NCBI RefSeq assembly: GCF_012034245.1
Contig: NZ_JAATEO010000006.1
Location: 62,001-126,000, forward strand
Origin: Micromonospora thermarum
GTDB taxonomy: Bacteria; Actinomycetota; Actinomycetes; Mycobacteriales; Micromonosporaceae
Length of the DNA: 64,000 nt
Direction: 5' to 3'
Below are positions 8,488 through 16,941 of the stretch, one piece after another. The first letter of the stretch is position 1, and each line of letters starts with the position of its first letter. A program made the position numbers and the translations under genes. The notes beneath the pieces were generated by a model that had not been told where the DNA came from, ran no database searches, and saw only the letters and a program-made list of their open reading frames with translations.

Positions 8488-10143
8488 CTAGTCGGCGCGG
8501 GGAAGCGTGATGGTGAAGGTCGTCCCGACGCCGGCCTCACTCGCGACCGTGATGGTGCCCTGGTGATCGGTGACGATCTGCCGGGCGATCGCGAGGCCGA
8601 GGCCACTGCCCCCGGTACGGCGGCCGCGGGCGGCGTCGGCCCGCCAGAACCGGTCGAACACGTGCGGCAGCGCGTCCGCTGCGATTCCCGAGCCGGTGTC
8701 GACGACCTGGACGGTCGCCTGCGTGTCGGTGTGGCTCGCGACCAGCCGGACGCCGCCGCCCGCAGCGGTCGCCCGTAGCGCGTTGGTGACGAGATTGCCC
8801 ACCACCTGGCGGAGCCGGTCGGGATCGGCGTGGACCGCGACCGGCTCGGCCGCCACGCGCAACGACACCCCGGCTGACTCCGCCCGGGCGTGGTGGGCGG
8901 TGCGGCAGGTCTCCAGGAGTTCGGCCAGATCCACCGTGACCCGGTGGTACGCCAGGTTGCCGGCCTCCGCCAGGGCCAGGTCCTGCAGGTCGTCGACGAT
9001 GCGCTGTTGCAGCACCGCCTCTTCGAGCAGCGAGGCGAAGAGCTCCTGATCCGGCGTGATCACGCCGTCGGAGAGCGCCTCGAGATAGCCGCGCAGGTTG
9101 GCCAGCGGGGTGCGCAGTTCGTGTGCGACGTCGGCGACCAGCCGGCGCTGGCGCTCCTCCCCACGCTGCAAGGAGTCGGCCATCCGGTTGAACGACCGGG
9201 CCAACTCCGCCAGCTCGTCGTTGCCCCGCACTGGCACCCGTCCGGTGAGGTCGCCCCGGCCGAGCCGCTGAGCGGCCGCCGTGAGCGTGTCGATGGGGCG
9301 CAGCACCTGCCGGCTCAGCAGCACGGTGCCGATGATCGCGACCGTCGCAACGCCCGCTGCCGCGGCGAGCAGTGGACCGGCGGCCAACACGGACGCCGGA
9401 TTGGCGCGAGCGCCGAGGTAGACCCGGGCGGGTGCCGGCGCGACGTCACTGATCTGGTAGGTGAATGCCTGGGCCAGGCAGGCATCCAGTAGTTGCTCCG
9501 TCGAGGTGCCACAGACCTGCACCGGGCCGGCCTCCGCCAGGTCCCGGCCCGGCTCGGCCGCCACGTAGGCGCAGCCGTCGACGATCTCGCCGACACCGGG
9601 GCGATCGCGCACGTCGGCCGCGCTCAGGTCGGCGTCGAACTGCGGAACGCCCGTGCGGGTGGGTGAGGCGACGACAGGGATGGATGCCCGTGTCAGGCAG
9701 GCCGCGAACCGCACGCCCGTGCGGTAGCCGGCGATCGCGGCGGCCACGCCCTTCTGCCGGGCCGCCGGCTCGGCCGGCAACGCGGCCAGGTTCAGTACCG
9801 GCCGCGGGTCGACGACCCCGACCATCGTGCCGAGCGGCCGGGCGGTCCGGTTCTCCTCGGTGTCCGTGTCCACGATCACCTGGCCCGTGTCGGCGACCAG
9901 ATGGATCCGCTGACCGGTCTGGGCGCGCAGGTCCCGCACCAGGCCGGGCACACCCTCCCAGGTGCCGTGCAGGCTGCCGTACGTCTCGAGTCGGCTGACG
10001 ACCTCGTCGAGTTGCGCCCGGTCGGTGGTGGCCGACTCGTTGATCTGTTGCGAGGCCTGCCGCAGGGTCAGCCACGCGGTCGCCGCGGTCGCGCTCACCG
10101 CGACGAGGATGACCAGCCAGAGCACCCGGAGCCGGAAACTCAC
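8488..10143 (-). CDS. Membrane sensor histidine kinase (VanS-like position)
   Basis: A 551-residue HPK1-type kinase. One membrane helix spans residues ~7-26, followed by a ~220-residue extracytoplasmic domain with cysteines at 149, 191, 211 and 222, and a second helix at ~252-276. HAMP follows, then the H-box VADVAHELRTPL with phospho-acceptor His341, and a HATPase domain with N, DTGSGIA (G1), F and GGSGLGLAI (G2) boxes. It phosphorylates the response regulator whose stop codon overlaps its start by 4 bp. The large cysteine-containing sensor is bigger than in classical VanS. The genomic setting opposite D-Ala metabolism genes suggests cell-wall stress sensing (inference). Confidence 0.92.
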   Translation of the reverse strand: MSFRLRVLWLVILVAVSATAATAWLTLRQASQQINESATTDRAQLDEVVSRLETYGSLHGTWEGVPGLVRDLRAQTGQRIHLVADTGQVIVDTDTEENRTARPLGTMVGVVDPRPVLNLAALPAEPAARQKGVAAAIAGYRTGVRFAACLTRASIPVVASPTRTGVPQFDADLSAADVRDRPGVGEIVDGCAYVAAEPGRDLAEAGPVQVCGTSTEQLLDACLAQAFTYQISDVAPAPARVYLGARANPASVLAAGPLLAAAAGVATVAIIGTVLLSRQVLRPIDTLTAAAQRLGRGDLTGRVPVRGNDELAELARSFNRMADSLQRGEERQRRLVADVAHELRTPLANLRGYLEALSDGVITPDQELFASLLEEAVLQQRIVDDLQDLALAEAGNLAYHRVTVDLAELLETCRTAHHARAESAGVSLRVAAEPVAVHADPDRLRQVVGNLVTNALRATAAGGGVRLVASHTDTQATVQVVDTGSGIAADALPHVFDRFWRADAARGRRTGGSGLGLAIARQIVTDHQGTITVASEAGVGTTFTITLPRAD

Positions 10144-10874
10144 CGGCTGGCTCCGGGCGTGCCCTCGGGCGTCGGCGGCGCCGCCGGCTCCGGTTCGGCG
10201 AGCCGGTAGCCGCGGCCGTAGACGGTCTGCACGTACCGCGGCTCGGCAACGTCGTCCTCGATCTTGCGGCGGAGGTTCATCACGTGCGCGTCGACGGTGC
10301 GTTCGAGCACGAAATGGTCGAATCCGAAGGCGCGGTCAATGATCTGCGCCCGGGTGAACGCCCGCCCGGGCTCGCCGGCGAGCACCTCGAGGATGCCGAA
10401 CTCCTTGGCCGTCAGGGCGACCGGCCGGCCGCCGACGCGTACCTCGAACCGGCCGGCGTCCACCTCGAGGTCGCCGACGCGCAGCACCGCCCGGTTGTCG
10501 GCGCTCACCACCCGGGCCCGGCGCAGCAGCGCCCGCACCCGGGCGGCCAACTCCCGGGGGCTGTACGGCTTGGTGAGGTAGTCGTCGGCGCCGAGGTCCA
10601 GGCCCAGCAGGACGTCGTCCTCGGTGGTTCGGGCGGTCAGCAACAGGATCGGGATCTCCGATTCGGCGCGCAGGATCCGGCACACGTCGAGGCCGTTGAC
10701 GACCGGCATCATCACGTCGAGGACCACCAGGTCCGGCCGGCGGGACCGGCACTGGTCCAGCGCGGCCCGCCCGTCGCCGACCAGCAGCACGCTGTGCCCC
10801 TCGCGTTCGAGATAGACCCGCACCAGGTTGGCCTGCTTGGGGTCGTCCTCGGCGACCAGGATCCGCGCGCTCAT
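10140..10874 (-). CDS. OmpR/PhoB-type response regulator (VanR-like position)
   Basis: A 244-residue regulator: receiver domain (acidic pocket E9-D10, phospho-acceptor Asp53 in VVLDVMMPV, Thr80, Lys102 in LTKPYS) and a C-terminal winged helix (LTAKEFGILEVLAGEPGRAFTR, VDAHVMNLRRKIE, VYGRGYRL). The ATG at 10874 is chosen because the receiver domain begins there; the frame upstream has no homology. It overlaps the kinase gene by 4 bp. The TTCTTCA direct repeats 11 bp apart at 10992-11009 are the spacing expected for this family and lie before the divergent alr operon, which is therefore its likely target. Confidence 0.93.
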   Translation of the reverse strand: MSARILVAEDDPKQANLVRVYLEREGHSVLLVGDGRAALDQCRSRRPDLVVLDVMMPVVNGLDVCRILRAESEIPILLLTARTTEDDVLLGLDLGADDYLTKPYSPRELAARVRALLRRARVVSADNRAVLRVGDLEVDAGRFEVRVGGRPVALTAKEFGILEVLAGEPGRAFTRAQIIDRAFGFDHFVLERTVDAHVMNLRRKIEDDVAEPRYVQTVYGRGYRLAEPEPAAPPTPEGTPGASR

Positions 10875-10991
10875 GATTCCCCATTCTGCCTGGTGGTGGC
10901 GGGGGTCAAGCAAACCCGAAACTCGTGAAGATCCGATGCGGGCGGCCTTCGGACGGCGGCGAGCGGGATATCCGCACAGCCGGCCCACGGC

Positions 10992-11027
10992 TTCTTCAAG
11001 GGTTCTTCACAACCGGCTGCCTACCGT
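10992..11027 (+). promoter_or_regulatory. Tandem TTCTTCA repeats and -10 box before the cell-wall operon
   Basis: TTCTTCA occurs at 10992-10998 and again at 11003-11009, a period of 11 bp. TACCGT at 11022-11027 is a plausible -10, placing the repeats in the -35 region, the usual activator site of OmpR/PhoB-type regulators. The first downstream gene starts at 11054. Confidence 0.55.
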
Positions 11028-11053
11028 TCCGGCGTGTCAGTCAGGAGCCGGAC

Positions 11054-11221
11054 ATGATCTTCGAGCCAGCACACCCGGGCCGCCGCGACGAGCGGCAGCG
11101 GCGGGCGGTCCGGCGGCGGATCCGGGAGACGCTCGCGGTGCGCCGGGCCACCGCTGTCGGCAGGCACGGGGCCGCCGAACCGACGGATGAACCGCCCGTC
11201 GAGTCCAGGACCGCCGGGTGA
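11054..11221 (+). CDS. Small Arg-rich leader protein of the alr-ddl operon
   Basis: A 55-residue frame starting with ATG at 11054 after AGGAG. It is rich in Arg (RRDERQRRAVRRRIRE) and has no recognised domain. Its TGA overlaps the alanine racemase GTG (GTGA at 11218-11221), so the two are likely translationally coupled. The good ribosome site and the overlap support a real gene; function unknown. Confidence 0.6.
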   Translation: MIFEPAHPGRRDERQRRAVRRRIRETLAVRRATAVGRHGAAEPTDEPPVESRTAG

Positions 11222-12420
11222 CGCCGGGTACGCGCGGTCGGCGCGCGGGGACCGATGTGATCGACGAGAGCGCCCACCTGGCCGAGGCCGTGATCGATCT
11301 CGCGGCGATCGCGGAGAACATCCGGACGATCGCGGCGATCGCACGTACCGGACTGATGGCCGTGGTGAAGGCCGACGCGTTCGGGCACGGCGCGGTGCCG
11401 GTGGCGCGGACCGCGTTGGGGGCCGGCGCCGGATGGCTGGGTGTGACCTCGGCGACGGAGGCGGTGGCGCTGCGATCGGCGGGCATCGACGCACCCGTCC
11501 TGAGCTGGCTGCACCGGCCGGACGAGGACTTCACCCGCCTGATCGCCGCGGACATCGACATCGCGGTGTCGACCCTGACCCACCTGCGGGCGATCGCCGA
11601 CGCGGCCACGGATCTCGGTGTGCCCGCCGCGGTCCACCTCAAGGCGGACGTCGGTCTGTCACGCAACGGCGCCAGCGGCGACGAATGGCCCGAGCTGGTC
11701 GCCTGGGCCCGCAAGCACGAGGCGGAGGGCACCGTCCGCGTACACGGGGTGTGGTCCCACCTGACCAACGCCGACGTGCCCGGCTGCCCGAGCATCGCGT
11801 GGCAGCTGTCAACGTTCCGGGAGGCGCTGCGGGTCGCCCGGGATGCCGGGCTCGACCCCGAAGTGGCGCATCTGGCCAATTCGGCGGCGACACTGGCCGC
11901 CCCGGAGACCCGGTTCGATCTCTGTCGGATCGGCCTGGCCATGTACGGCGTCGACCCCTTTGGCGCGACCGGTCCCCGCCGTTTCGGCCTGCGACCCGCC
12001 ATGACCCTGCGGTCACGGGTGATCAACCTGAAGCGCGTGCCCGCCGGGACCGGCGTCTCGTACGGGCCCGACCACGTGACCGATCGGCCGACCACGCTCG
12101 CCCTGCTGCCGCTCGGGTACGCCGACGGTCTGTCGCGCACCGCCGAGGGCCGCGCGTGGGTCTGGCTCGCTGGTCGACGATGTCCGATCGTCGGCCGCAT
12201 CGCCATGGACCAGTGCATCGTCGATGTCGGCGATCTACCGGTGGCGCTCGGCGATCCCGTGGTCGTCTTCGGTCCCGGCACCGAGCCGGGCTCGCCGGAC
12301 CCGGCCGAGCCGACGGCCACCGAGTGGGCGCGGTGGACCGGCACCAATCCGCACGAAGTCTTGACCGGAATCGGCGCGCGAGTGGCGCGCGTACACCAAC
12401 GCGGGGAAGCGGCGACATGA
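11218..12420 (+). CDS. alr: Alanine racemase-family enzyme
   Basis: A 400-residue fold-type III PLP enzyme. Lys51 in MAVVKADAFGHG is the PLP Schiff-base lysine; Tyr282 in VSYGPDHV is the second catalytic base; the C-terminal domain has GYADGLSR and GRIAMDQCIVDV. It interconverts L- and D-alanine (or possibly serine). The start is a GTG coupled to the small ORF, and the stop overlaps the ligase start (ATGA at 12417). Position in a two-component-controlled ligase/MurG/dipeptidase operon suggests a dedicated second racemase supplying D-amino acid for altered or reinforced peptidoglycan precursors (inference). Confidence 0.9.
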   Translation: MTPGTRGRRAGTDVIDESAHLAEAVIDLAAIAENIRTIAAIARTGLMAVVKADAFGHGAVPVARTALGAGAGWLGVTSATEAVALRSAGIDAPVLSWLHRPDEDFTRLIAADIDIAVSTLTHLRAIADAATDLGVPAAVHLKADVGLSRNGASGDEWPELVAWARKHEAEGTVRVHGVWSHLTNADVPGCPSIAWQLSTFREALRVARDAGLDPEVAHLANSAATLAAPETRFDLCRIGLAMYGVDPFGATGPRRFGLRPAMTLRSRVINLKRVPAGTGVSYGPDHVTDRPTTLALLPLGYADGLSRTAEGRAWVWLAGRRCPIVGRIAMDQCIVDVGDLPVALGDPVVVFGPGTEPGSPDPAEPTATEWARWTGTNPHEVLTGIGARVARVHQRGEAAT

Positions 12421-13448
12421 TGACTGTTCGTCTGGCGGTGCTGTTCGGCGGGCGCAACGGGGAGCACGACGTCTCCCGGCGCTCGGCGGAGAGCATCCTG
12501 GCCCATCTCGACCGCGACACGTACGACGTGACCGAGGTGCTGATCGAGCGGGACGGCCAGTGGCGGGTGGACGGCGACCGGGCCACGTTCGCGCAGGCGC
12601 TGCGGATCCTGGGCGATCAGGACGTGGTCTTCCCGGCGCTGCACGGCCCGTACGGTGAGGACGGCACCGTCCAGTCGATGCTGGAGTGGCTCGGCGTCGC
12701 GTTCGTCGGAAACGGTGTCTTCGCCAGCGCCGCGGGGATGGACAAGCCGGTCACGAAGAAACTCCTCGCCGCCGACGGCCTGCGCGTGGCCGCCGGGGTG
12801 ACGCTGCGCCCCGACGAGGAGCTGTCGTCGCGTGACCAGCAGCGACTGGGACTGCCCGTCTTCGTCAAACCGGCCCGGGCCGGCTCCAGCCTGGGGGTCT
12901 CCAAGGTCGAGCGGTGGGCCCAGCTGCCCGCCGCCCTGCGGCTCGCCCGGGAGAGCGACGCGAAGGTCCTCGTCGAGCGCGGGGTACGCGGGCGCGAGAT
13001 CGACGTCGCCGTCCTCGAGCACCCCGACGGCCGCGTCGAGGCCGGGCCGCCGCTGGAGATCCGGGTGGCGAACGCCGCCTTCTTCGACTACGACGCCAAG
13101 TACGACGGCGGCGCCGACTTCCACATTCCGGCCCCACTCGACCCCGGCACCACCCGGCTGCTGCAGGACCGCGCGGTGCGGGCATTCCACGCGCTCGGCT
13201 GTCGTGGGCTGCTCCGCGTCGACTTCTTCCTGCCGGATCCGGACGCCGAGCAGGGCGACGGGTGGACCGGAGACTGCCGGGAGCCGGTGATCAACGAGGT
13301 CAACACCTTTCCCGGGTTCACCGCCGCCTCCCAGTACCCGCAGATCTGGCAGCGGGCCGGGATCGGCTTCTCGGCGCTGCTCGACATCCTGATCGAGGGC
13401 GCGCTGCAGCGGCGCGACGCCGTCTCCCCCTCTCCGGCGCCCTGCTGA
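12417..13448 (+). CDS. D-alanine-D-alanine (or D-Ala-D-X) ligase, ATP-grasp
   Basis: A 343-residue ATP-grasp ligase: N-terminal LFGGRNGEHDVSRRSAESI, HGPYGEDGTVQSMLEWLG, central FVKPARAGSSLGVSKV, and C-terminal RVDFFL ... INEVNTFPGFT. The omega-loop block FFDYDAKY resembles Ddl and VanC/VanG-type ligases rather than the VanA/VanB D-lactate type, so the product is likely D-Ala-D-Ala or possibly D-Ala-D-Ser; sequence alone does not decide. The gene overlaps alr by 4 bp and is followed by murG in a TGATG overlap. It is probably a paralogue outside the main cell-wall cluster. Confidence 0.88.
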   Translation: MMTVRLAVLFGGRNGEHDVSRRSAESILAHLDRDTYDVTEVLIERDGQWRVDGDRATFAQALRILGDQDVVFPALHGPYGEDGTVQSMLEWLGVAFVGNGVFASAAGMDKPVTKKLLAADGLRVAAGVTLRPDEELSSRDQQRLGLPVFVKPARAGSSLGVSKVERWAQLPAALRLARESDAKVLVERGVRGREIDVAVLEHPDGRVEAGPPLEIRVANAAFFDYDAKYDGGADFHIPAPLDPGTTRLLQDRAVRAFHALGCRGLLRVDFFLPDPDAEQGDGWTGDCREPVINEVNTFPGFTAASQYPQIWQRAGIGFSALLDILIEGALQRRDAVSPSPAPC

Positions 13449-14623
13449 TGGCCGTCTACACCGCGGAACATCTCCGTGGTCTCCGCATGATCGTCACGGG
13501 CGGGGGAACGGGCGGACACACCTATCCGGCGCTGACCACGGTCCGTACGCTCCGCGACCGGCTGGCGGCAGCCGGCACCGCGCCGGACGTCCGTTGGGTG
13601 GGCGTCGCCCGCGGCCTGGAGGCCAGCATCGCCCGGCAGGAGGGCATTCCCTTCACGGCGATCACCACCGGCAAACTGCGCCGCTCGCCGAACCTGCACG
13701 AGTGGGGCCGCAACATCGCCGACGCCTTCCGCGTGCCGCTCGGCATCTTCCAGGCCATCATGATCGTGGTCCGCAGCCGGCCGGACGTGGTCTTCTCCAC
13801 CGGCGGGTACGTCTCCGTCCCGATCGGGATCGCCGCCTGGATGACCGGCCGCCCGCTGGTCATGCACGAGCAGATCCTCACCCTCGGGCTGGCGAACCGG
13901 ATCCTCGCCCACCTGGCCGACCGGGTCCTGCTGAGTCACGAGTCGTCCATCGACCATCTGCCCGCCCGGGCGAGAGCCCGCGCGGTGGTCACCGGCAACC
14001 CGGTCCGCCCCGAGATCCTCGGTGGCAACCGCGACCGGGCGCTGGCCGCGTACCACCTGGATCCCCACCTGCCGCTGGTGTACGTCACCGGCGGCGCCCA
14101 GGGTGCCGTCCAGGTCAACAACCTGATCGCCGACATCCTCCCCGGACTCCTGCCGAGATGTCAGGTGCTCCACCAGTGCGGTGACTTCTCCCTCGATCGC
14201 ATGCGGCAGGTCGCCGACGCCCTCCCGGAACATCTGCGCGGCAGGTACCGGGTGGTCGACTACGTCCACGGCGAGCTACCTGACGTCCTGAACGCAGCGG
14301 ACATCGTCGTCGCGCGCAGCGGCGCCGGCACCGTCGCCGAACTCACCGCCCTGGGCAAGGCATGCGTCTTCATCCCGCTCATCCCCACCGGAGGCGACGA
14401 ACAGCGGCGGACCGCACGGCACCTCGCCGAGGCAGGTGCGTCCCGCATGCTCGCCGGCCCCGACGCCTCCGCCAACCGCCTCTATGAGGAGATCATGGTG
14501 CTGCTCGACCACCCGGGGCGACGCCGGGAGCTGGCCAACGCCGCCCGTCAACATGGCCGCCCCCACGCGGCCGCAGCCGTGGCCAGCGCGATCATCGACG
14601 CCGCCGGCCGGTGCCGGTCATGA
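13448..14623 (+). CDS. MurG-like UDP-GlcNAc:undecaprenyl-PP-MurNAc-pentapeptide transferase
   Basis: A 391-residue GT28 glycosyltransferase with the N-terminal G-loop TGGGTGGHTYPAL, the acceptor loop STGGYVSVPIG and the C-terminal nucleotide-binding block VARSGAGTVAEL followed by DEQRRTARHL. MurG makes lipid II at the inner face of the membrane. It lies in the alr-ddl cassette rather than a dcw cluster, so it is probably a second copy that works with modified precursors (inference). The ATG overlaps the ligase stop by one base and the stop overlaps the dipeptidase start by 4 bp. Confidence 0.88.
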   Translation: MAVYTAEHLRGLRMIVTGGGTGGHTYPALTTVRTLRDRLAAAGTAPDVRWVGVARGLEASIARQEGIPFTAITTGKLRRSPNLHEWGRNIADAFRVPLGIFQAIMIVVRSRPDVVFSTGGYVSVPIGIAAWMTGRPLVMHEQILTLGLANRILAHLADRVLLSHESSIDHLPARARARAVVTGNPVRPEILGGNRDRALAAYHLDPHLPLVYVTGGAQGAVQVNNLIADILPGLLPRCQVLHQCGDFSLDRMRQVADALPEHLRGRYRVVDYVHGELPDVLNAADIVVARSGAGTVAELTALGKACVFIPLIPTGGDEQRRTARHLAEAGASRMLAGPDASANRLYEEIMVLLDHPGRRRELANAARQHGRPHAAAAVASAIIDAAGRCRS

Positions 14624-14990
14624 TCCTGCTGTCTGATCGGCGAGTTTCGGCCATCCCGGTGAGCGACAACGGGGAAGCCCTGGTCGACGTGCGCCAGGTT
14701 GCGGAACTTCGGGTTGACGATCGCCTGGCCGACGCCGCCGGGGCCTACGCCCACCTCCGTGAGGCAACGGTCCAGCGTTTGCTCGCCGCCCAGCGGACCC
14801 TGCCCCGAGGGCTGCGGCTGCTGATCATCGAGGGGTACCGGCCGCTCAGCCTGCAGACGACCTACTTCGAGAGCTACAAGGACGAACTGCGCCACAGGTA
14901 CCCGGAGTGGGACTCGGCGCGCCGGCACGTGGAGGCCAACAAGTACATCTCGCCACCCGGACACGGTACGGGCCGGTGGATCTGCCGTGA
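14620..14990 (+). pseudogene. VanX/M15-type D-Ala-D-Ala dipeptidase, frameshifted and truncated
   Basis: An ATG overlapping the murG stop (ATGA) opens a frame that matches the M15 D-alanyl-D-alanine dipeptidase family for ~110 residues (AIPVSDNGEALVDVRQ, LREATVQRLLAAQR, LLIIEGYRPLSLQ with the conserved Arg, then NKYISPP). At ~14962-14976 the zinc motif His-x-x-G-x-A-x-D is broken: GHGTG is in frame, but the following VDL lies in another frame and meets TGA at 14988-14990. The family is about 200 residues, so the second zinc His and catalytic Glu are missing. The product is probably inactive, unless the break is an assembly error. The original frame runs on to 15081 without homology. Confidence 0.8.
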
Positions 14991-15070
14991 AGCGCCTGTA
15001 GAAGATCGACCACCTCCCCCCAAGATCACTATTACTCGTCTTTCCGCAGGCGGTGCTATACGGTCAGCAG

Positions 15071-15289
15071 GTGAGAGTTGAGCGTCACTGGTGGAACGGG
15101 GACCGCAGTCCACGAGGGCGTCGCGACGTCTACATCCGCACGGACGGCCAGCGATGGGAAGTAGAGGCTCAGACCGGCGGCACGGCAGGCCGGTCGGAGC
15201 TCCACCCCTGTCCGAGTCGGGCGTCGGCAGAGATCCTCGCGGACGCATGGCGGTGTGGCCGCCCCGGTTGGCGGGAAGTGGTGGCCTGA
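15071..15289 (+). CDS. Small conserved hypothetical protein
   Basis: A 72-residue protein with pattern VYIRTDGQRWEVEAQTGG and PCPSRASAEILADAW, which I recognise as a recurring actinomycete small protein without assigned function. A TATACG box at 15057-15062 sits about ten bases before the GTG at 15071, so a leaderless transcript is plausible; an ATG at 15053 is the alternative. Strand and spacing separate it from the cell-wall cassette. Confidence 0.65.
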   Translation: MRVERHWWNGDRSPRGRRDVYIRTDGQRWEVEAQTGGTAGRSELHPCPSRASAEILADAWRCGRPGWREVVA

Positions 15290-15298
15290 CAGCGGACG

Positions 15299-15601
15299 TC
15301 AGGAGCACTCCTGGCAGATCTCCCGGCCGTTCGACTGCACAGCGAGCTGACTGCGGTGGTGCACCAGGAAGCAGCGCGCACATCGAAACTCGTCCGGCTG
15401 CATCGGCACGACCGTCACGGTCAGTTCCTCGCCGGACAGGTCCGCGCCGGGCAACTCGAAGTTCTCCGCGGCCTCAGCCTCGTCGAGGTCGACCGCCGCT
15501 GACTGCGACGCCGCGCCGCGTGCCTTGAGTTCCTCCAGGCTGTCGTCCTCAACCTCGACGGCGGGTCGGCGCGGTTCGTCGTAATCCCTTGGCTTGCTCA
15601 A
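15299..15601 (-). CDS. DUF4193 family protein
   Basis: A 100-residue actinobacterial protein with an acidic N-terminal half (PAVEVEDDSLEELKARG) and a C-terminal zinc-ribbon-like block: FRCARCFLVHHRSQL followed by ICQEC, four cysteines in two CxxC pairs. It matches the DUF4193 family, conserved in actinomycetes and of unknown function; the cysteines suggest zinc binding. It ends ten bases from the convergent 72-residue gene. Confidence 0.9.
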   Translation of the reverse strand: MSKPRDYDEPRRPAVEVEDDSLEELKARGAASQSAAVDLDEAEAAENFELPGADLSGEELTVTVVPMQPDEFRCARCFLVHHRSQLAVQSNGREICQECS

Positions 15602-15666
15602 CGTGACGCCTCTCCGGCTCGGTTCATGGATTCACGACGGCGGACCGCAGGGGGTCACGTCGTGAC

Positions 15667-15713
15667 GCTCGAGAGAGCGCTGGAAGAGTAGCGCTTCCAG
15701 CGGGCTGTCGAGC
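15667..15713 (-). terminator. Hairpin terminator after the acyl-CoA dehydrogenase operon
   Basis: CGCTGGAAG (15678-15686) pairs with CTTCCAGCG (15694-15702), and an outer arm GCTCGA (15667-15672) pairs with TCGAGC (15708-15713). It lies about 100 bases beyond the stop of the leftward dehydrogenase operon and upstream of the DUF4193 gene. Confidence 0.7.
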
Positions 15714-15810
15714 CCGTGCGGACGCTCTCGGACTGATCTGTAGCCGGTGCGACCGCGACATACGCGGTATGGAACCGCTTGCCGTCAACGCGTTCGCCGT
15801 GCTCGACGAG

Positions 15811-16941
15811 CTACGACCGATCGCCCTGCCGGTTGGCCGGCGCGGAGCCCGGCGGCGGGAGGTCGACCAAGCCGGCCAGCCGGGCACGGTGCCCACCGGC
15901 GGTGCCCAGGGCGATCTGGTCGGCCTTCGCGCGCTTGAGGTAGAGGTGCACGGGGTGCTCCCAGGTCATGCCGATGCCGCCGTGAAGCTGGAGCGCCTCC
16001 TCGGCGGCCCGGACGGCGACGTCGCTGCAGTACGCCTGCGCGACGGCGGCGGCGATCTCCGCGTCGGGGTCACCGGCCGCCAGGGTGGCGGCGGCGTAAC
16101 GGGCGGCCACGCTGGCCTGCTCGACATCGGTGAACAGGTCGGCCAGCCGGTGCTTGAGGGCCTGGAAGCCGCCGACGATCCGACCGAACTGCCGGCGTTC
16201 CTTCAGGTATGTGATGGTGGTGTCCAGGCACCACTGCGCGACACCGACCTGCTCGGAGGCGAGCAGGGCCGCCCCTGCGGCGAGTGCCCGCTGAACGGCG
16301 GGCTCCGCGTCGGCGAGGACCGGCTGGCCGGTCGCGCCGTCGAAGCGGACGTCGGTGAGCTGCCGGGTCATGTCGAGGGAGACCACCGGAGTCAGGGCGG
16401 CCTCCGTGGCGGGCACGGCGTACACCGAGACGCCGTCGCCGGTGCTGGCGGGCACGAGCAGCACGTGGGCCTCCAGGGCGCCCGCCACGCTGGTCACGGT
16501 GCCGGTCAGGCGTCCGTCCGCGTCGGCCCGTACCAGCGGCAGCGCGGACCCCGGCGCCGTCGACAGGGGTACGGCGAGGGCGGCGGTCCGCTCCCCTGAG
16601 GCGAGTGCCCGCAGCAGCTCACTGTCGCTGCCCAGCAGGACGGTGGTCGCGATCACGGCGCTGGTGAGGAACGGGACCGGAGCCACCGCGCGGCCGAGCT
16701 CCTCCAGGACGACGGCGGCCTCGCGGGCCGACGCTCCGGCGCCGCCCCGCTCCTCGCTCACCAGCAGGCCGGCCAGGCCCAGTTCGGTGGCCAGCGCCCC
16801 CCAGAGCCCACCGACGACCGAACGGTCGCCGTCGTACACGGCAGTCACCGCGGTCGGGTCACAGCGGTCGGTGAGCAGGTCGCGCACGGCGGAGCGCAGG
16901 TCGTCCTCGACATCGGTGGAGAGCAGGTTGACCTCGCTCAC
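15811..16941 (-). CDS. Acyl-CoA dehydrogenase, second subunit
   Basis: A 376-residue acyl-CoA dehydrogenase with the C-terminal signature ERRQFGRIVGGFQALKHRLADL and LQLHGGIGMTWEHPVHLYLKRAK. The N-terminal and middle domains are more divergent. Dehydrogenases of this type introduce a trans-2 double bond in acyl-CoA using FAD. The GTG start overlaps the stop of the preceding dehydrogenase by 4 bp; such unequal adjacent pairs in actinobacteria (FadE/ChsE pairs) form heterotetramers where each subunit supplies part of the FAD site. Substrate unknown, possibly branched or sterol-side-chain acyl-CoA (inference). Confidence 0.88.
   Translation of the reverse strand: MSEVNLLSTDVEDDLRSAVRDLLTDRCDPTAVTAVYDGDRSVVGGLWGALATELGLAGLLVSEERGGAGASAREAAVVLEELGRAVAPVPFLTSAVIATTVLLGSDSELLRALASGERTAALAVPLSTAPGSALPLVRADADGRLTGTVTSVAGALEAHVLLVPASTGDGVSVYAVPATEAALTPVVSLDMTRQLTDVRFDGATGQPVLADAEPAVQRALAAGAALLASEQVGVAQWCLDTTITYLKERRQFGRIVGGFQALKHRLADLFTDVEQASVAARYAAATLAAGDPDAEIAAAVAQAYCSDVAVRAAEEALQLHGGIGMTWEHPVHLYLKRAKADQIALGTAGGHRARLAGLVDLPPPGSAPANRQGDRS

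Noticed and set aside
8488..14990. Naming the cassette vanRS-vanHAX
   Set aside because: There is no VanH dehydrogenase, the ligase loop is not VanA-like, and the dipeptidase is broken, so van gene symbols are not justified.
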